Source: Sclerodactyla briareus (Eukaryota; Echinodermata; Holothuroidea; Dendrochirotida; Sclerodactylidae). From it: DNA of 64,000 bases. A program made the translations under genes and the position numbers. Below, piece after piece: positions 33,440-47,510 of this stretch. The stretch is from NCBI GenBank assembly GCA_026419785.1, contig JAODTK010005021.1:62001-126000 (forward strand), written 5' to 3'. The notes beneath the pieces were generated by a model. It worked only from the letters and a program-made list of their open reading frames with translations, did not search any database and was not told the DNA's origin. Numbering within the stretch: position 1 is the stretch's first letter; the number at the start of each line of letters is the position of its first letter.

Positions 33440-35860
33440 ACTCAAGCATCCTCTGTCTGTTGTCTATATGCATTTGATCTTTGCTCTGATGGTTCCAAAA
33501 TTCGTAGTTTCTTTCTGTAGAAAGGTAGAGAGCTTGGGTACTCTCGGGCAGTGATCACGATATTTTAGCTTTCAATTGCTGTTCTGTTCAATATCCCATG
33601 AGTGTAGAGCTTCTTCCTTGTGCTCGAAGGCCGATTGGATGCATTTACCAGGTTTTGTAGCAAAGTAGATTGAATAATTTTTTAGGAAAGTACGCGATCT
33701 GTTGAATCTTGGAATGGTTTCATGGGAAAGGTAACGAGGTTATGAAAGTTTAGTTATTGGAGGAAACGTCGCAGTAAGAACAAGAGCCCTTTGGCCATCA
33801 ACGTAAGCGACATTTATGGCGACTTTTTCGTTCTTCTGGGTCCGTGTCTGATCTAGAACATTTCAAAAGTTCAGCAAAAGACTTGTCCAGCGTTTAGTTC
33901 TGGTGGCTAACTGATTGAGAGGAAGATTGTCTACATATCGAGTTAGGATCCTCGTGCATGGTTCTCTGTGTGAGGGGGAAGACAGAAAGCAAGGGCAGCC
34001 ATTGGTTCTTGATTAATCCGACTCGGGTAGGACAATCAGCGATAGCCAGGAGACGGCTAAGAGTTCTTAAGAATTTATTTCCCATCTGTTTTTACTCATG
34101 AGACCTTGGATAAATTTGGTGGCCTAGTTGTCGGGGTTTCTCCGCATACATATATTGGTCCCATAGTGTGTCGCCTGGTGATAATCGGAAACTGCAGAAG
34201 TCAAAGGATAAAGATCCTGGTCTGACGGAGTTTCATCCTTTATATTAACATCCTTTGCGCCGAGTTGTCTTGTTCCTTAGTTATTATTTTCAATAAGGCT
34301 CTGCAAGAAGGTATGTTCCGGACGATTGAGGAGAGCAAATGTTTCTCCATTTTCAAGAAAGGGAAAACGGTCTCTCCTGTAATTACAGAAGGAAGTCCTT
34401 ACTAGTGTTGTTGCAAGGTAATGGAATCATCATCGGGATCATATGTTAATGATTTCAATGAGCATAGTCCTGATAAGGATTCTCAGCATTGGATTCAGAA
34501 AAAATCGTTCGTGTTGGAATAATCTATTGGAATTTATGAGAGATGTTACATGTTCTGTGACAACGGCGATGCTGTTGATATAATTTCCTTTTTCCTTTCA
34601 GAAGATTTGTCAAGGTTCCTCATGAGCGTCACTTGCAAGGTGGAGAGCTGAGCCAATGAGGGGAATGTCCTTAGGTGGATTCGTGAGTGGCTTTTCATAA
34701 ATAAGAACAGCGAGTTGTCATAACATGACGGTGTATTCTTGGCAAAAGGTCCTAGTGGTGTTCTTGCGGTTCTTGGGCGTTACTCTTTCTGGAGTATACT
34801 GCCGATCTGAAATTGGTTCATTCCAGGGTTTAAGAAGTTTGCAGCCGATCCTAGGTATCTGGAGGTCGGTTCGAATGATGATGCTGCAAATGTTTAAAGG
34901 GGTCTGGATATAATTTCCAATGGTCCTTCCGCCTGGCAAATGTTTTTCAATGTCGACAAGTGCGCAAAGTTATTCTGTTGGTTTTCACAACGCAACGCTT
35001 CCTCCAGTTGAATGGCCAAGATTTCAGGAGGTGATTTCAGAAGAAAATCTTGGGTTTTTTTTATCTTCTTTGAAACCTTCCAAGCAGTGTGCCGAAGTTG
35101 CTAGAAGAAGGTATGGATGCTTGGCTGATTAGACGTCCCTTCGTTTTCCTTGATCATGATATCGTTGTCAGACTGTTAAGCACCGTTGAGACCGCACTAG
35201 GGTATTCTGTACAGTGTGGAATCCTTACTTTGGCACAAGACAAGCCGTATGAAATGTTCAGCGCGCAACTGGACTGATGCCACTGTCTAAAAAAATTAAT
35301 CCTACGAGTAAAGATTTAAGGTCGTCTCGGTCTACCTAACCAGGAGCTTGAGCAATTCGCGGTGACTTGATCCAGGTTTTCAAATTTGTCCATGCCTTCG
35401 ATGACCTTTCTTCCAACTACTTCTTCGAATTTCCCAATGTTACTGCAAATAGAATCCACTGTCTCAAGCTCGGGCAAGTGCGTGCGAATGACATTCTAAT
35501 ATTTCTTCTCGCACATGTGATCATTAGTGGAATGTCCTTCCTGAAAATGTTGTTTCCCAAGAGTGTCAATAGCGTACCAAGGAACAGTCCCTTGATTTTT
35601 TTCAGCGAATCACGGGCGCATTAATTTACCCAGGACACCGGGGGGGAGAGTTTTGGTTCACTTGTTCTTTCCTGTGCTGATTATGAGGGCGCGTGGTGGT
35701 GCCGCGTATCGGTCCTCTCGGCCCGGCCGCGCCGGTCTGGCCGTGGGGGACGTATCGCGTGCGAGGATTTCAGTGCCCGTCTATGCCCGAACGTTCCTCC
35801 GGGCTCACCGCCCCGTCTCTCTTTGGAACCCGTGATCCAAACTAACTAAACTAAACTAAC
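33440..35860 (+). mobile_element. CR1-like LINE: endonuclease end, reverse transcriptase, 3' tail
   Basis: The plus strand carries, in order and across frame shifts: GSDHDILAF (33552, end of the AP-endonuclease); a DKDPGLTEF box (34210, family D.A.GPDG); FNKALQEGMF (34289) and FKKGK with the PVNYR-like patch (34355-34400); HGFRKNRSCWNNLLEFMRDV region (34485-34545); GNVLRWIREWL (34659); VYSWQKVLV (34730); SNDDAANV at 34871, the place of the catalytic (F)ADD box with its first residue changed; FNVDKCAK (34949); ADIRRPFVF and HDIVVRLLSTV (35130-35190). The C-terminal 85-codon frame is at 35367-35624, with FEFPNVTANRIHCLK and a NVLPENVV-equivalent. A GC-rich 3' region ends in AACTAACTAAACTAAACTAA (35840-35860). 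It is 5'-truncated and inactive. Confidence 0.9.
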
Positions 35861-35879
35861 AACATTCTAGCTTGGTTTG

Positions 35880-36480
35880 ATCGCACTCCATAATGACATT
35901 AGGCGATTGTAATTCTTCATTAATACTTCAAAACGTATTTTGGGTCTGCCTTGTGCCCTCCCGTCCATTCCTCTATCGGAACGGGCCTTACCGCAACGCC
36001 ACAAAATTCTGAAAGATTTTTCCCACTCCGGCCACAAAGTCCTTACAGTTATTGCCTTCCGGTTTAAGACTGAAAACTTTCGAGCCGTTCTCAGAGACTC
36101 GTGAACAGTTTTTAACCATCTGCCGCTAGGATTTTTAATGCAGCCCATGCACGTGAATTTGGTGCTATACCGCCCTTATGGATTTTAGATTTTCCGATTG
36201 GTCCGATCTATTTAGTTCTTGAATCGTCTTATCCATGTTACAATGTCAGTATTATATTGTGTATTTTTCCTATTCAACCGGTCAATGCAATACTTTTTAG
36301 TTCGTTTTATAGTTTTAGGTTTTCAAATACTCCTGCTCTGTTTATTGGGTTCCTTATATATTATTATATGTCTTTATTCGTTTTATTTTTGTATACCAGT
36401 CCTTGCCATACAATTCCATTGTATTTTTATACGTTTGGCTAATAATTGTCTAGATATCTAGCTATCCATCGTTCCGCGAA
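35880..36480 (+). mobile_element. Possible LINE C-terminus and T-rich 3' region
   Basis: On the plus strand at 35930-36110, a frame with NATKF, FPTPATKSL and LRLKTFEPF resembles the end of L2-group ORF2 (W.SLP...S...FK.RLKT.LF). It is followed by a 250-bp T-rich stretch (36240-36440) like a LINE 3' untranslated region. The overlapping 93-codon minus frame (35867-36148) has no family. The match is short and I am not certain. Confidence 0.35.
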
Positions 36481-38060
36481 ACGGAGGTTTCGTTATATAC
36501 TACTTGGAGACGTCAATGGCATATCACTGAGTGCCTACCTCACTCTATGAGCTCGGATAGATGTGTCAAAGCTGAATTCTTGGCTATCGCAACTGTCTCA
36601 CTCAGCCCTCGTTTCTCTTAGTGACTTTCATCTTGGACGCTGGCCCGATCGCTGTCCATGGAATTAAATGATTTGATTCGATGTCTACGAGTTCCGGAAG
36701 CCAAATCTAAAAGCTAATCTTGGCCCTGGCGGATTGTCTGGATGAGCACCCACCGGTGACGACTCGCCTTCCTATTCTCGCATATGGCCAGATATTCGTG
36801 GCAGGATGTGACCATTCTCAACTGCTCTGACTGCCGTTTTACGTTCCTTCTGAAAAGACGATCAGTAAAACTCCAGGATCCGACCACTTTCTCAGACTGG
36901 GGAAGCGTCGTTCAACGTGACTGATACAACCGACGAGACTGACGAAACAGACCCCAGACGCATGCACACATCGGAACAATGAAGGAAAGACCACGACATC
37001 ACCCATCTCAACTGCAAGACACCACCGAGAAAAGAACGTCGGGTGACTGCTGACATCGCACCCGTAATGTTTGCTTGCGAAGTGCCGCTGATACTACTTT
37101 TGCCAGACTTCCGGCCCTTCCTGCCACCTCTGTACTCCAGGTTTTCGCTAGTGAAACCGGCTTGTCTTCGGCTATGATGCTCCTCTAAAGCCAATATTTC
37201 TGCTGAACTTCTCAATCCATGTATGGTCAATCTCCCCCCCATATTTTGCCTGTTTCGGTGATACATCTATGACGTTTCTTCTACTACTCGCATGGTTTGT
37301 CAGGCACGAGCTGGTAGGCACAGAAAACGCTCCAGGTTCTGACGTCATTTTCCTCCTGAATGTGCTCCTGAACTTGCTGCCCATTCTTGGTAAACTATAC
37401 CGTCCATGTTATACTATGGGATGTTATCCTTCTGATAGGACGCATGTCCATGTCGCCTCGTGCGTAAGAATTGACAAGCCAATCCGCATCCCCTAACTAC
37501 CCGGCGATTGCCATCACACCTCCGAAATACTGGGACCATAATACCAAGAATGTGTGTAATTATCTGGAATTTCATTCCTAATCTGACGCCCATCCGTATT
37601 GTTTCCTGTCGTGGCAGGTCTCCGGTCCCTTTTCTGTCAACAATCATGGGGCTCTAGCCATTGACTTCATAGGATCAGGATCTCCCTGTAACTTTCAATT
37701 TGCGCATGTCAAATAGTTAGGAAGCGTAAATTGTAGTAAAGACTGGCACCCATCCGGCTCTGACAACGATTTCGAGGCTTTCCGGAATGCAAACGTCCTT
37801 ACCGTCATGAATGCCTAAGACAAACATATTCCATACAGATAAGTTTTGCATTGCTGGCACCGGAAAAAAAAGTTCAACATTGTTAAGATTTGGTGGTCGG
37901 TGATACACCCTCGGTGTATCCAATGGGTGAATCTGATCTGACATCGCTAACTGCTCAACAGTTTTTTTCCACTGGATAAAATTCCGCTAATCCGTCTACG
38001 ATCGACTCTCAGCCGCCACTATGCTGATGAAGACTGATTTGTCTTCATCGCCGGTCTTCC
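36481..38060. other. Stretch with overlapping frames, no firm call
   Basis: Overlapping frames on both strands (longest 36892-37266 minus, 124 codons, Ser-rich) show no recognised motif. Because a LINE reverse transcriptase starts just downstream on the plus strand, part of this may be its upstream half, but I could not find endonuclease boxes. Confidence 0.35.
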
Positions 38061-38079
38061 TACAGTGGACCCACTCTTA

Positions 38080-38400
38080 GCTGCTTTGAGCACGTATATG
38101 AAGAGGAAATCCACAAAGTGGTGAAATCATGCACGAGTAGAAATTGCCCTTCAGATCCGATTCCAACACCCCTTCTGAAGAGTTGCTGTGATCTCTGTCC
38201 ATTCTGACATGGATTGTAGTTAATGAATCGATTAGCCCAGGGGAAGTCCTGATATCTGGAAATCGTACCTTGTGACCCCTTCCTGAGAAGAAGAAGTAGG
38301 GTTTGAACATTTTGCCCGCAATAACGGGTGAGAGAGTCTGTCTCAATACGAGCATCCTTTACTGCTGAAAAACCTGACTGCCCACTTGGCTCTGTCTTAC
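38080..38400 (+). mobile_element. LINE reverse transcriptase N-terminal fragment (L2/CR1-like)
   Basis: The plus strand at 38105-38215 reads EIHKVVKSCTSRNCPSDPIP followed by TPLLKSCCDLCPF. This is the fingers-region signature of L2-group reverse transcriptases (SCPLDPIPT.LLK.C.D.L.P). It continues with VNESISPGEV (38220) and a degraded PLLKK patch (38275). The overlapping 115-codon minus frame is its shadow. The polymerase core with the catalytic DD box is absent, so it is a fragment. Confidence 0.7.
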
Positions 38401-38409
38401 AACACAACT

Positions 38410-41400
38410 ATAGCAGTAGTTTTAAGGTTTAAGTGTTAATTTTAGAGTACCACTCAGGAAAAATTCCCCGAGGGGGTGGGCAGCCCCACCCGACGGGGAT
38501 CTGGCCCCCTGCCCCTTCTGGCGCCACCCTTGAAACCAACGCTCGTTTTTCCCCCGCCACATGACGTGTCTAGAACCTGCGTACACAAGATAGGTGGTCG
38601 CTTCCCATTTTAATTCAGCTGTAAAGAGCTGGATCTTTCTCTTTTCCTCAGTAATCGTGACGGGGGGTGTCTTAAATTTTGGGGAAATATGGGCTCGCCC
38701 TTCTTTCTTGTCACTTCGTTTGAAAAGTGGGGGGTCACAACACTACACCAAAAGCAAGATATACAAGACTAGGTATTCAACATGAGTGTATTACGGCGAG
38801 TTTCGCACATTAACTGTGACATGGGAAAAGCCAATCCCAAAGGTGTTATGTGATCGATGACAAAGAGGAATAGTTTGTATGTTGCAAGGTCCCAATTGAA
38901 TATTCCCGCTGCCCTCTCCACCGGAGAAGGAATTGGAAAAGGAATTTGCATTAGGAGAGTATCAAGCCTCAGACATTTTCAGGAAGGAGCGCCTGGAGGT
39001 TTATGGCACATTTCAGACTAATCACACCTCGGAATCGACTTTTTAAATGCACTTCGAGGAAGGGGATTTTCCCTATTAGCGTACATGCAGCAATTTTCTT
39101 TTAAACAATTTAAACGCTGACGCTATTGAGGTATCGACACAACGGAGCCATCACCTAGCAATAGATCCTATGCCTACGAATAAGATCTCACGAATTGCCT
39201 GAAATTTGATGGCTGTTGATGTCTCATCGATCATTGCACTATGCGCATGTTAATGTAAGGGATATCTACATTAATCCTCCTTCATCGAGCAGGCAACACG
39301 GATTTCCCTGTTCCATACCCCGCCGTTCCTGCTTGAAAGAGGTTCATGCAACATGTGTATACGTTGCACAATAACTTTGTTAGGCAACTTAAACGTCATT
39401 CTTCCCTTGTATGGCGAAGTCAAATGGGGGCATGTACGGCAAGGCTTTACATCGAATGACATTAAGGAATAAGAACGATTAGGCTCAGATTTGTGTAGTA
39501 GTAGTCATTTTGTTGTTAACTGTTGTTATACAGAGATTGCGTACCCGTCGGGAGAGTGATGCCGACTCATCCATCAATAATGCGCTTCATTCGGTCTAAC
39601 ACGTCAAGTACGAGTACATTTATTATTCTTTTATAGACTGTCTGGTAATGCTCATCGGAGATGACTCGTGAAGGCAACTGACACACGTGCGCTATCAAGT
39701 GTTAGCTAGGTTATGTCAAATCGTCGCTTAAGTTTAAGATCAAGTCTTTACACGTACGATCGTACACGTACGATCACTGTTCCTATCCTGACACACTGTG
39801 TCCACGGTCTCCTGTCAATAATTCTAGAGCTATTACCAAAATGCATCCTTGCCAATACATATAATTAGCTATTCTTAATCGCATTCACCATTGCAATCAC
39901 AGTATGTAGCTACACCATATGGGCTATTCTACATCGTATTTGTTAGGGATATTGTTGTACTTCCTACCACAAACATTATTAGTGCTGCCAGTCAAGTGTG
40001 AGAATTTTATTGCCAGAACCTGGTACTTTTTTTCTTGAAAATGGTCTGAATAGTTTGTCGACAGTTTGTAGATATAAAAGTGACAGATTGTTCTGGTAGT
40101 AGATCGCTTCTTAGATACCTTGACAAAGACTTGAAGTTTCGATAAACGCCAAAACGCGTATTCCCGGCAGTTCCATGTTTAGTTTGGATTGCATGACCCA
40201 ATGAAGGGACAAACATAAAAAAAAGTTTTACCGGAGGACTTGATTTGGGGCAAGCAGGTTCCCAACGGATATTGGAATACCAGTCGGCGGATTATTATCA
40301 ATTATTACGCACACCATAGGCTATATCGAGATCGGAGGCGAAGATATGGGGGGTGAGGGCCTAGTTAGTGACAAAACGAGGTAGCCCGCCTTCAGACTAG
40401 CTGAACCGCTCTTTAGAAACAGTAACAACATGACCGAGCTTTCAAATACTTGGATGACAAAAATCCTAAAATAACCTTCGACCACGTCATATTGTAACAA
40501 ACGGGGAGAATGCGATCAGCATCATTCCTATGATACGAATGGAATAGTCCCATCAGTCACGAGGGAGCAGATACGCAAATGTTTCTGCTTGTCAGACGAA
40601 GCAGTCGAGGAGGGATCCAAAATGTCCTCGTCAAAGTTTATGCCACTGAGTTCGTACATCGCGGATCGTGTTTGCCATCCGTGGGATCGATCCCAACAGT
40701 TCAGGCTTGCATGTGGGCCATGCTATGAGCCTTCGGTTGGACTCAATTCACGACCTTTTAATTTACCCTCGATGAAAAACAGATGAGCAGTGGTGTGTCT
40801 TTATCATGTTTCCACAGGCGACATGCTCAGATTCTGTGAAAGGGGGCAGAAGGACTGCCATGGCAAACTTGGGATTGTGGTTGTGAGAAGTTTTGCTGTT
40901 TTCAACAAGTTCAGTCAGTATCTGCTTTTGGTAAGAAATGATATGAAAGTCCTGAGCAGTTCGTTTTCACAAGTATGACAGGAGTACAGCTGACGGCGTT
41001 GGATGTACATGGTTGGAATGTTCGCTCGGAAGCATGAGACCATACGAAAGCCATCCTCCAACTGAGCCGGCTTACTGCTCATGTGTGGAGCCAAACACGG
41101 TCGTCAACGGTCCACAAATTTCATGGACTGAGGAAGGTTAGGATGGTGGACCAGTGGCATTTTGGTGTCCGATCTTGCCTCCTAAGCTGAGAGCTATTAA
41201 ACAACTGATGGAAAAAGGGGGGTACAATCAAAATGCGTGGGAGATGCAAAGCATTGATTTTCACTGGGCCTGCACAGCGATATGATTTAAGATAACTCCA
41301 CGTGCTGGTCCAAGGGCCATGATGTGAAAAAAAGGGAGGGTATTGCGATTGTTTCATAAATCTTGTGAGGAAAAAAACTCACTTCGCAAAACCAGATGGA

Positions 41401-43870
41401 AAAGATTACCGACATCATTTGAACAATTAATAATTCCGGATCGTCGATACTGTAAGGCTTGCTTGTACCAGCGAAGGATGGGCCATAGAGAACATAGTTG
41501 CCTGCTATGGTTGACTGGAGGAGAGGACAGCAGGGAAGGCCGAATCTGTTGATTTGAAAATTATGTTGAGGATTCGGGAGGGGGGAATAGCTCCTGGCCA
41601 ATTGTCTTTTTTTTTTTTTTACGATTCAAGTGTCACAAAATAAGATCTATATAAATAAGATTTCAAAATGTGAAACTCGGAGAAAACAGATGTTTCCTTT
41701 TTTTCCTTTGTTCTCTCGCGCGACTTATGAGTGTAACCCGCTCCCCGTGCCCAAAACTTCCAAATCATGAACGCCTCCCACCGAACCAAAAATAAGAAGG
41801 AGTAAGACAAATGAGGGTGTGCCCCAGGTTGCCATGTTTGTCAATTTGGTACATTGTCTTGATCTCTTTTTACAGGATATTTGAGATGGAATGTGTTTTC
41901 CAAGGTGGGTTTTTGCAATTTTTATTTCAGTATCCTACGAAAATAAACCAAGGACGGAGACGAGACGGATACTCACCAAAAATTGAAATTCTGTGATAAT
42001 TATAGTAATAATAGTGTTTCATGGGCGAAATAGTAGCCATCTTGGAAGGAGTGATCCCAGAGGTAACTTTTTAGACCAAATTTGGTTGTTCGTCCGGAGG
42101 TGAAAAGTTTTGCTCTTCTGCCCCACAGCCTGCAATGTCCAACATTTCTGTTGGAAACATACATTCATTACATAGTGTGCCCTATCATTCCATACTATTC
42201 AAAGCACAGACCCCCAATCAGGGTTCGCTTGAGGATGGAAATGATTGCCACAAAGGTGAGATTTACCACACTCGTTGTCGTATCGGTCGGTGACGACAGG
42301 TTGTCTACAAATCACCAGCTACCATATGTGATCGGTCCAGACCCCGTACTTTAGTACTTCAGAATTGCGGGTTGGGGATATAATGCGTATTGCACAATGA
42401 CACAAAGTCCTATTGAGGGCAATCCATAACGTATATGCGAAACAACCTTCACAATTCGCTATACATCCTATTGTATTTTGGATGTCTGCTGCTCCGTGCA
42501 AGCCTCAAACATTCGACAAGTATTTCTGCCCGGGAATGACACAATGTATCGAATCATTATAGTTAGGAAGCCTGTCCTCGAAACCGTTGGATTTTCCAGG
42601 TGAAATAAATGAGCATTAGATTAAAAACTAAGAGCAACAACCAGAAAAATAGCTGGGTCGTTCTGAACTTGTGGTTCTGCCTGGAGGGCATATGAAAACC
42701 ACACACTCAAAATTGAGAGGTCTAGCCTGCTGCCGTGTTGAGCTTTTTTCAATTTATGACGTCTCGGGGCACAATGCATAGGGTTTTCAAAACTACTTGA
42801 TTCGCAGATGTTCCCGCGGTGCTCTCTGTGACTAAACAAGGAGTACAAAACTCGTATGGTAGATTTTTGTCTATTTTTCTTTTTCATGTCACTCACATTA
42901 TCAAAAAAAAGTGCTGAATGTTTGCATTATGTTAGGCAATCATCTTCACCATGATCCACCACCAAAAGGGAGTCCACTTTCGGGTGATCCTAGCGATGGA
43001 GGAACAAAACATCAATCGGTGTCATGCGATCCGCGGTAGCGCGGAGTTTTCGGGAGTCACTACCATAATGTATCCCCAAACCAGGACTCTGTCACTTTTA
43101 AACAGGTCTTTTCAAGAAAACATTGAGTTCTTGGCCACGGAGAGATTCCCGCGGAATTGTTGTGCGGAAATTGACCATGTGGTGGATGGTGCCGAGTTCG
43201 CTTTACTGAGTAGCGTTGATGACTAACTCCAGTCGGACCTTTTGGTCGGTGGGTGCCTTAAGTACGTTGTTAGTTCTGTCTTGGAGTTCCAGTAAGCATA
43301 CTTGAGTCGCTCAAAGACCTACTGGCACCTGCATACATTCGTTTCAATTACTGCTTGGTTAATTGAAAAGGGATACTCTGGGCCTTGGTGTGAAAGATGA
43401 AACATCTAATCATTCCATAGAAAATAAAAATAAACTACAAAGTTGGAGTCTCTGAGTGAAATGCGTCTCCAAATCGATCATTGCAGCCTACTAGTAAGAA
43501 ACAACATATTCACCCGAGGTGGGGCGCTGGGCAGTTCTTCTCCCTCGCCATATATTAGTGTGTGATAGGTGGTATTAAATAGTAATACTACAGTGCTGTG
43601 GTTGAGAGCGGTCCACCTATAATGTGTGATACAGGCACATTGTAACTATGAGTGCCACATACATAATATTTTGTTGCAGGAACCGCCCCTTCGAACAAGT
43701 CAAGTAAGCAGAATGGTAAACGTCTCAGTAGAGTTACAGGGGCAAATGTGTTAGGACCTAATGGAACAGATTAATTCTGGTAGAATGATAATACAGCAAA
43801 TATCAATGTCAAATTTGCGTTTGGGATATATATGCACATATATGATATGATATTATGATATATGGATATC
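38410..43870. other. Intergenic stretch without a recognised gene
   Basis: Frames of 60-104 codons occur on both strands (for example 40589-40786 and 42951-43226 plus, 41287-41601 minus). I recognise none. Low-complexity features are a short palindromic repeat of CACGTACGATCGTA at 39751-39777 and poly-T at 41607-41620. A single GTAGCCATCTTGG near 42033 is too little to call an element end. Confidence 0.45.
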
Positions 43871-43879
43871 ATGCATATC

Positions 43880-44100
43880 ATATTTTGTACACTTTTTAAT
43901 CACATTTTATCACGTTGGTATTTGTATACTAAGACCTATTTTCTATCTTTTTATTCTTTCCATTCTTTCCTAAGTGTTTGTGTCACCCCCCCCAATTTTT
44001 ATTTTTGTTTTTATTTTTGTGGGGGGGAAGGCCCCTTGGAACACGCTTCAGTTATTTAGCGCTATATAAGTTAGGTAAATTAATAATAATAATATAATTA
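43880..44100 (+). mobile_element. LINE 3' tail (second copy of the GCGCTATATAAG type)
   Basis: T-rich 3' region, then GCCCCTTGGAACACGCTTCA, then TTAGCGCTATATAAGTTAG and AAT repeats. The GCGCTATATAAGTTA core is shared with 3251-3265. No coding part remains. Confidence 0.65.
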
Positions 44101-45185
44101 TCTGTAAGGGTATGTGCATGGTTCGTCTCTTTTTCACTGTTGATAGATGTAGACACGATGAAAAAAACAATTTTACTGGTGGAACGTTTAGTCAAACGTT
44201 TTTGTACGGGCTGTTCCACGAAGTCCTGAATCACGGTACTGTAGTGTATACCATACTTGTAGCATCATATCTTAATAAAGTTAACTCAGATGGACTTGCA
44301 ACATACCATATGAGTGCAAATGAAAATTCAGCAATGTTGAAATTTCAACCTATTCCCAAGCAAACTTATCTAGCAGTGGAAGAAATTGAGGGGTAAAATT
44401 GGAAAGATGGGGAGGAGAATAATGGGAAACAAGGGAGAGCGAAGAAGAGAACAAGGAGAGAAGCGAGTAAAAGTGTAATAGGGAAGCAGGAATAGAGGAC
44501 ATAACTAAAAGTGAATAAGAAGTTTAAAAACAAATCCCCCATCATCTCGTCAGCGACTCGCTGTGGGGTTTTCGAGTGGGACACATGGGTGAACGGGCGG
44601 AATACGGACAGATGTGGCGTATAATATAGTTATGGCGTGTACTTGAAGCTTAGATAAATCATTTCTCCCCGTTTTGGACTCGCTCTAGATTTATTATTTT
44701 GGTTCATTTTTTTTTTATCACCCCTCAAAAAGTCGCTCTCAAACTACAGCACGAACCACACAGTGAAGCTAAGCTTTGTTCCCCACATTCACTGCACAAG
44801 TCTGTTCTGCGTCGTCTTTCATTGATCAATGGTAGGGATGCTATCAGACAGAGCTCTTGAGACAATGTTTTGCTAAAGTTCAATTTTCCTTCTAGGTCGG
44901 TCTGTTTGACATGCTGAATAAATTCGGATATTATTCGTCGATGCATCACCTCAAGATTAAATGCATTGCTTATTGTTTCTTTATCATACTTAACCCGTCA
45001 GTGGTCGTTCTTTTTGGGATGTATAACCGTACATTCTTTGGAGTATAATATATATTTGCCACTGATATTCACTTTCGATGACCATCACTGGTTGCAAGTC
45101 TCCAGGTCCTACCCTTAGGCTTGAGTAATTGGTCGATGAGTGGGCGTCCTTCGCATGCTGATCCTGAGCCCCACAATGTCCATAT
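44100..45185. other. Intergenic stretch, nothing supported
   Basis: Frames of up to 94 codons (44112-44396 plus) without recognised motifs; purine-rich around 44400-44530. Confidence 0.45.
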
Positions 45186-45190
45186 ACGCA

Positions 45191-45221
<31 letters not shown>

Positions 45222-45372
45222 GGATATATCGTATAGTATATTATATATATATATATATCTTCTTATATATATATATATATATATTATAGATATAATAAAT
45301 ATATATCTCTATATATCTAATATATCTATATATATATGATAGATATAGTTATATTAATAATTATTATATAAT
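45186..45372. repeat. Imperfect (TA)n tract
   Basis: About 185 bp almost entirely A and T with long TATATA runs and self-complementary segments. Confidence 0.95.
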
Positions 45373-47510
45373 TTCCAGGATATCGCATGCTACCACTCGC
45401 TTTATTTCAGGGGCAGTGGGCTTTCCAGCAGTTTCTCCGTGCACTACGGGCAAATTAGTGTATCATTCTATTGCCAACACTACACTTCATGTCTACTTTA
45501 GAGCCATGTATTACAGCTGAGCCATCCTTGCCCCATGTCCCTTATACCGCTATTTTATTAGCTAATGTCATGTGTAGGACACGTGGACATCCTGTTGCGG
45601 GGGTATTCCATTGAATTATTTTCAAACGACAGTTTCGTGGACATCTACCGACTGTCCGATTGACCAATTGTCCTTACCGAATTCGAGATGGATGGCAATG
45701 GATGATCTCCTGAGCTCGATTATAGTTGATAGTACATCACGTTCCGGATGCTTTGTCCCGCGACTGTAGTATATATGACAAATGAAGAGCACTCGAGTCA
45801 CCAGCAGATGATTCGTATTGCAGGGTCAATGATCGAAGCAAATCGATCTAGGTGAACGAGTTCAATATTCCAAAATGCCGAAAGCTGGAGATGTACGAAC
45901 TAGCCGGGGTTGAGAGAAATCGAGAATCAATGATAGAAAAGACACTTGCTTGCATACGTGCACAACGCCATGCGAGGTAATATGTCCTATCCCTCAAACT
46001 GGAGGATTTGCACTTGCATGCAGTTTTTTCTATAACACTCACTTCGGTTAAATAGTCACTGTTGCACGAGTATGTTCTCCTAATTAGTTGTGCATACAAC
46101 AGTCGAAGAGCCCCACGATGTCGATAACATTCACTCTGTTTTCTTATAATCACCGACATTCCCAGGTAGATACCACGTTCGTGTAGCCTACTGATACTAG
46201 CCATCTATTGCACCATCTAGGGTAGTATTCCAGGGCACAAACTAGGCCTCGTCTCCCCTTAAGGCAACGAATCCGATGATGTGCCAATGGCAAAATACCC
46301 TGCGGTTAATATCTGCGCCTATATATGTTGCTCGAGTATCCTTACCCCAAACAGGGAACATGGACGGTGTACATACAATCGAATGTAATTGATCGCATAC
46401 ATTCCTCGAGGCACCTCTCTACCGGTCTCATGTTCATTTAGAATTCTGACTATGACGTTCAAGACCTCTGTCGTTGATACACTAACTTATATATCAAGCC
46501 AGTATAAGGGAAGGCTAACTGTTAGCTCGTCACGATCCTCCCGCTGGTTAGCGAGTTCACTCGCGCAAAACCAAGGTCCATGGTAACCCCATGAGAATTT
46601 CACGTTCACGGAAAATGTCATGACTGCATAGACTCTGGAGCTGGATAATGTCTGGATGTTTCATATCGTGGTGCTTGGAGTGAAAGACATTTTTCGTGTG
46701 AACGGGTAGACCAATTATTCTGTTATATTTGGGTCTTTCTCTGAGCAGCGAAAAGATATGAATAAATAAAGTAAATATCTTGAAGAAATAAGAAGCTGTA
46801 TCTCACAAATGTATTGGCATATCTACACTTAGCAGCCCAAGTTCTGGGAACCAGCACAACCGAATAGTCTACTCATCAGTCATCTACCATCCGAGAAATG
46901 ATTCCTATCAGTGGTTCACGTCTGTTTTGTGAATTCAGCCATTGCATCAGGGGCGTGCGTCAGTGGGCGGGCGATTCCGATACCAATTATCCCTGCACAC
47001 CTTCCTCGTGTAGGCTGCACGTGAAAGACGTCCGTCGAAGGTGGAGGTTGAATGGCGTCCTATGGGCAGGATGACGCACCCTGTCTCGTTACCCCAAGGC
47101 GATATTCGGAACGAATGGGCGAGTAGTCACGTAGGTTCGTATCAGTAATTAAAAAAACACATGGTTGCATAAGTCTGCAAACAGGAGTCGTCAGATTATT
47201 ACATGCGTTATTCTTTGTGAGCGCGGACGCAGTCGAGGCCGTCCCCGGAAGAAGCTAGGCAGACAACATCACATATCGGGACGTGCCTGCAAAGCCGGAC
47301 ATGTTTCAAGGTACTGAAAGGAATAGCATGAAGGAAGATGACAGCGTCACAACTATGTTCCCCCGGACGACTGCCACAGTCATTGGGACGAGTGACCCCC
47401 CCCCGTGAGGAGTTATGCTTATGCTGAATCCGTGATCTGGTTTTTACTGTTTCCACCTGTGTCGTATACATCATACAGCCCTACTACGCATGCGCATTTT
47501 TTCAACGTGC
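45373..47510. other. Intergenic stretch without a recognised gene
   Basis: Only short overlapping frames (longest 45848-46204 minus, 118 codons). No motif or repeat recognised. Confidence 0.45.

Noticed and set aside
36892..37384. Overlapping minus-strand frames considered as another transposase
   Set aside because: None of the motifs of the two recognised pseudogenes or of LINE domains could be found in any frame.
38060..38407. 115-codon minus-strand frame
   Set aside because: It is the antisense shadow of the plus-strand LINE reverse transcriptase motif DPIPTPLLKSC.
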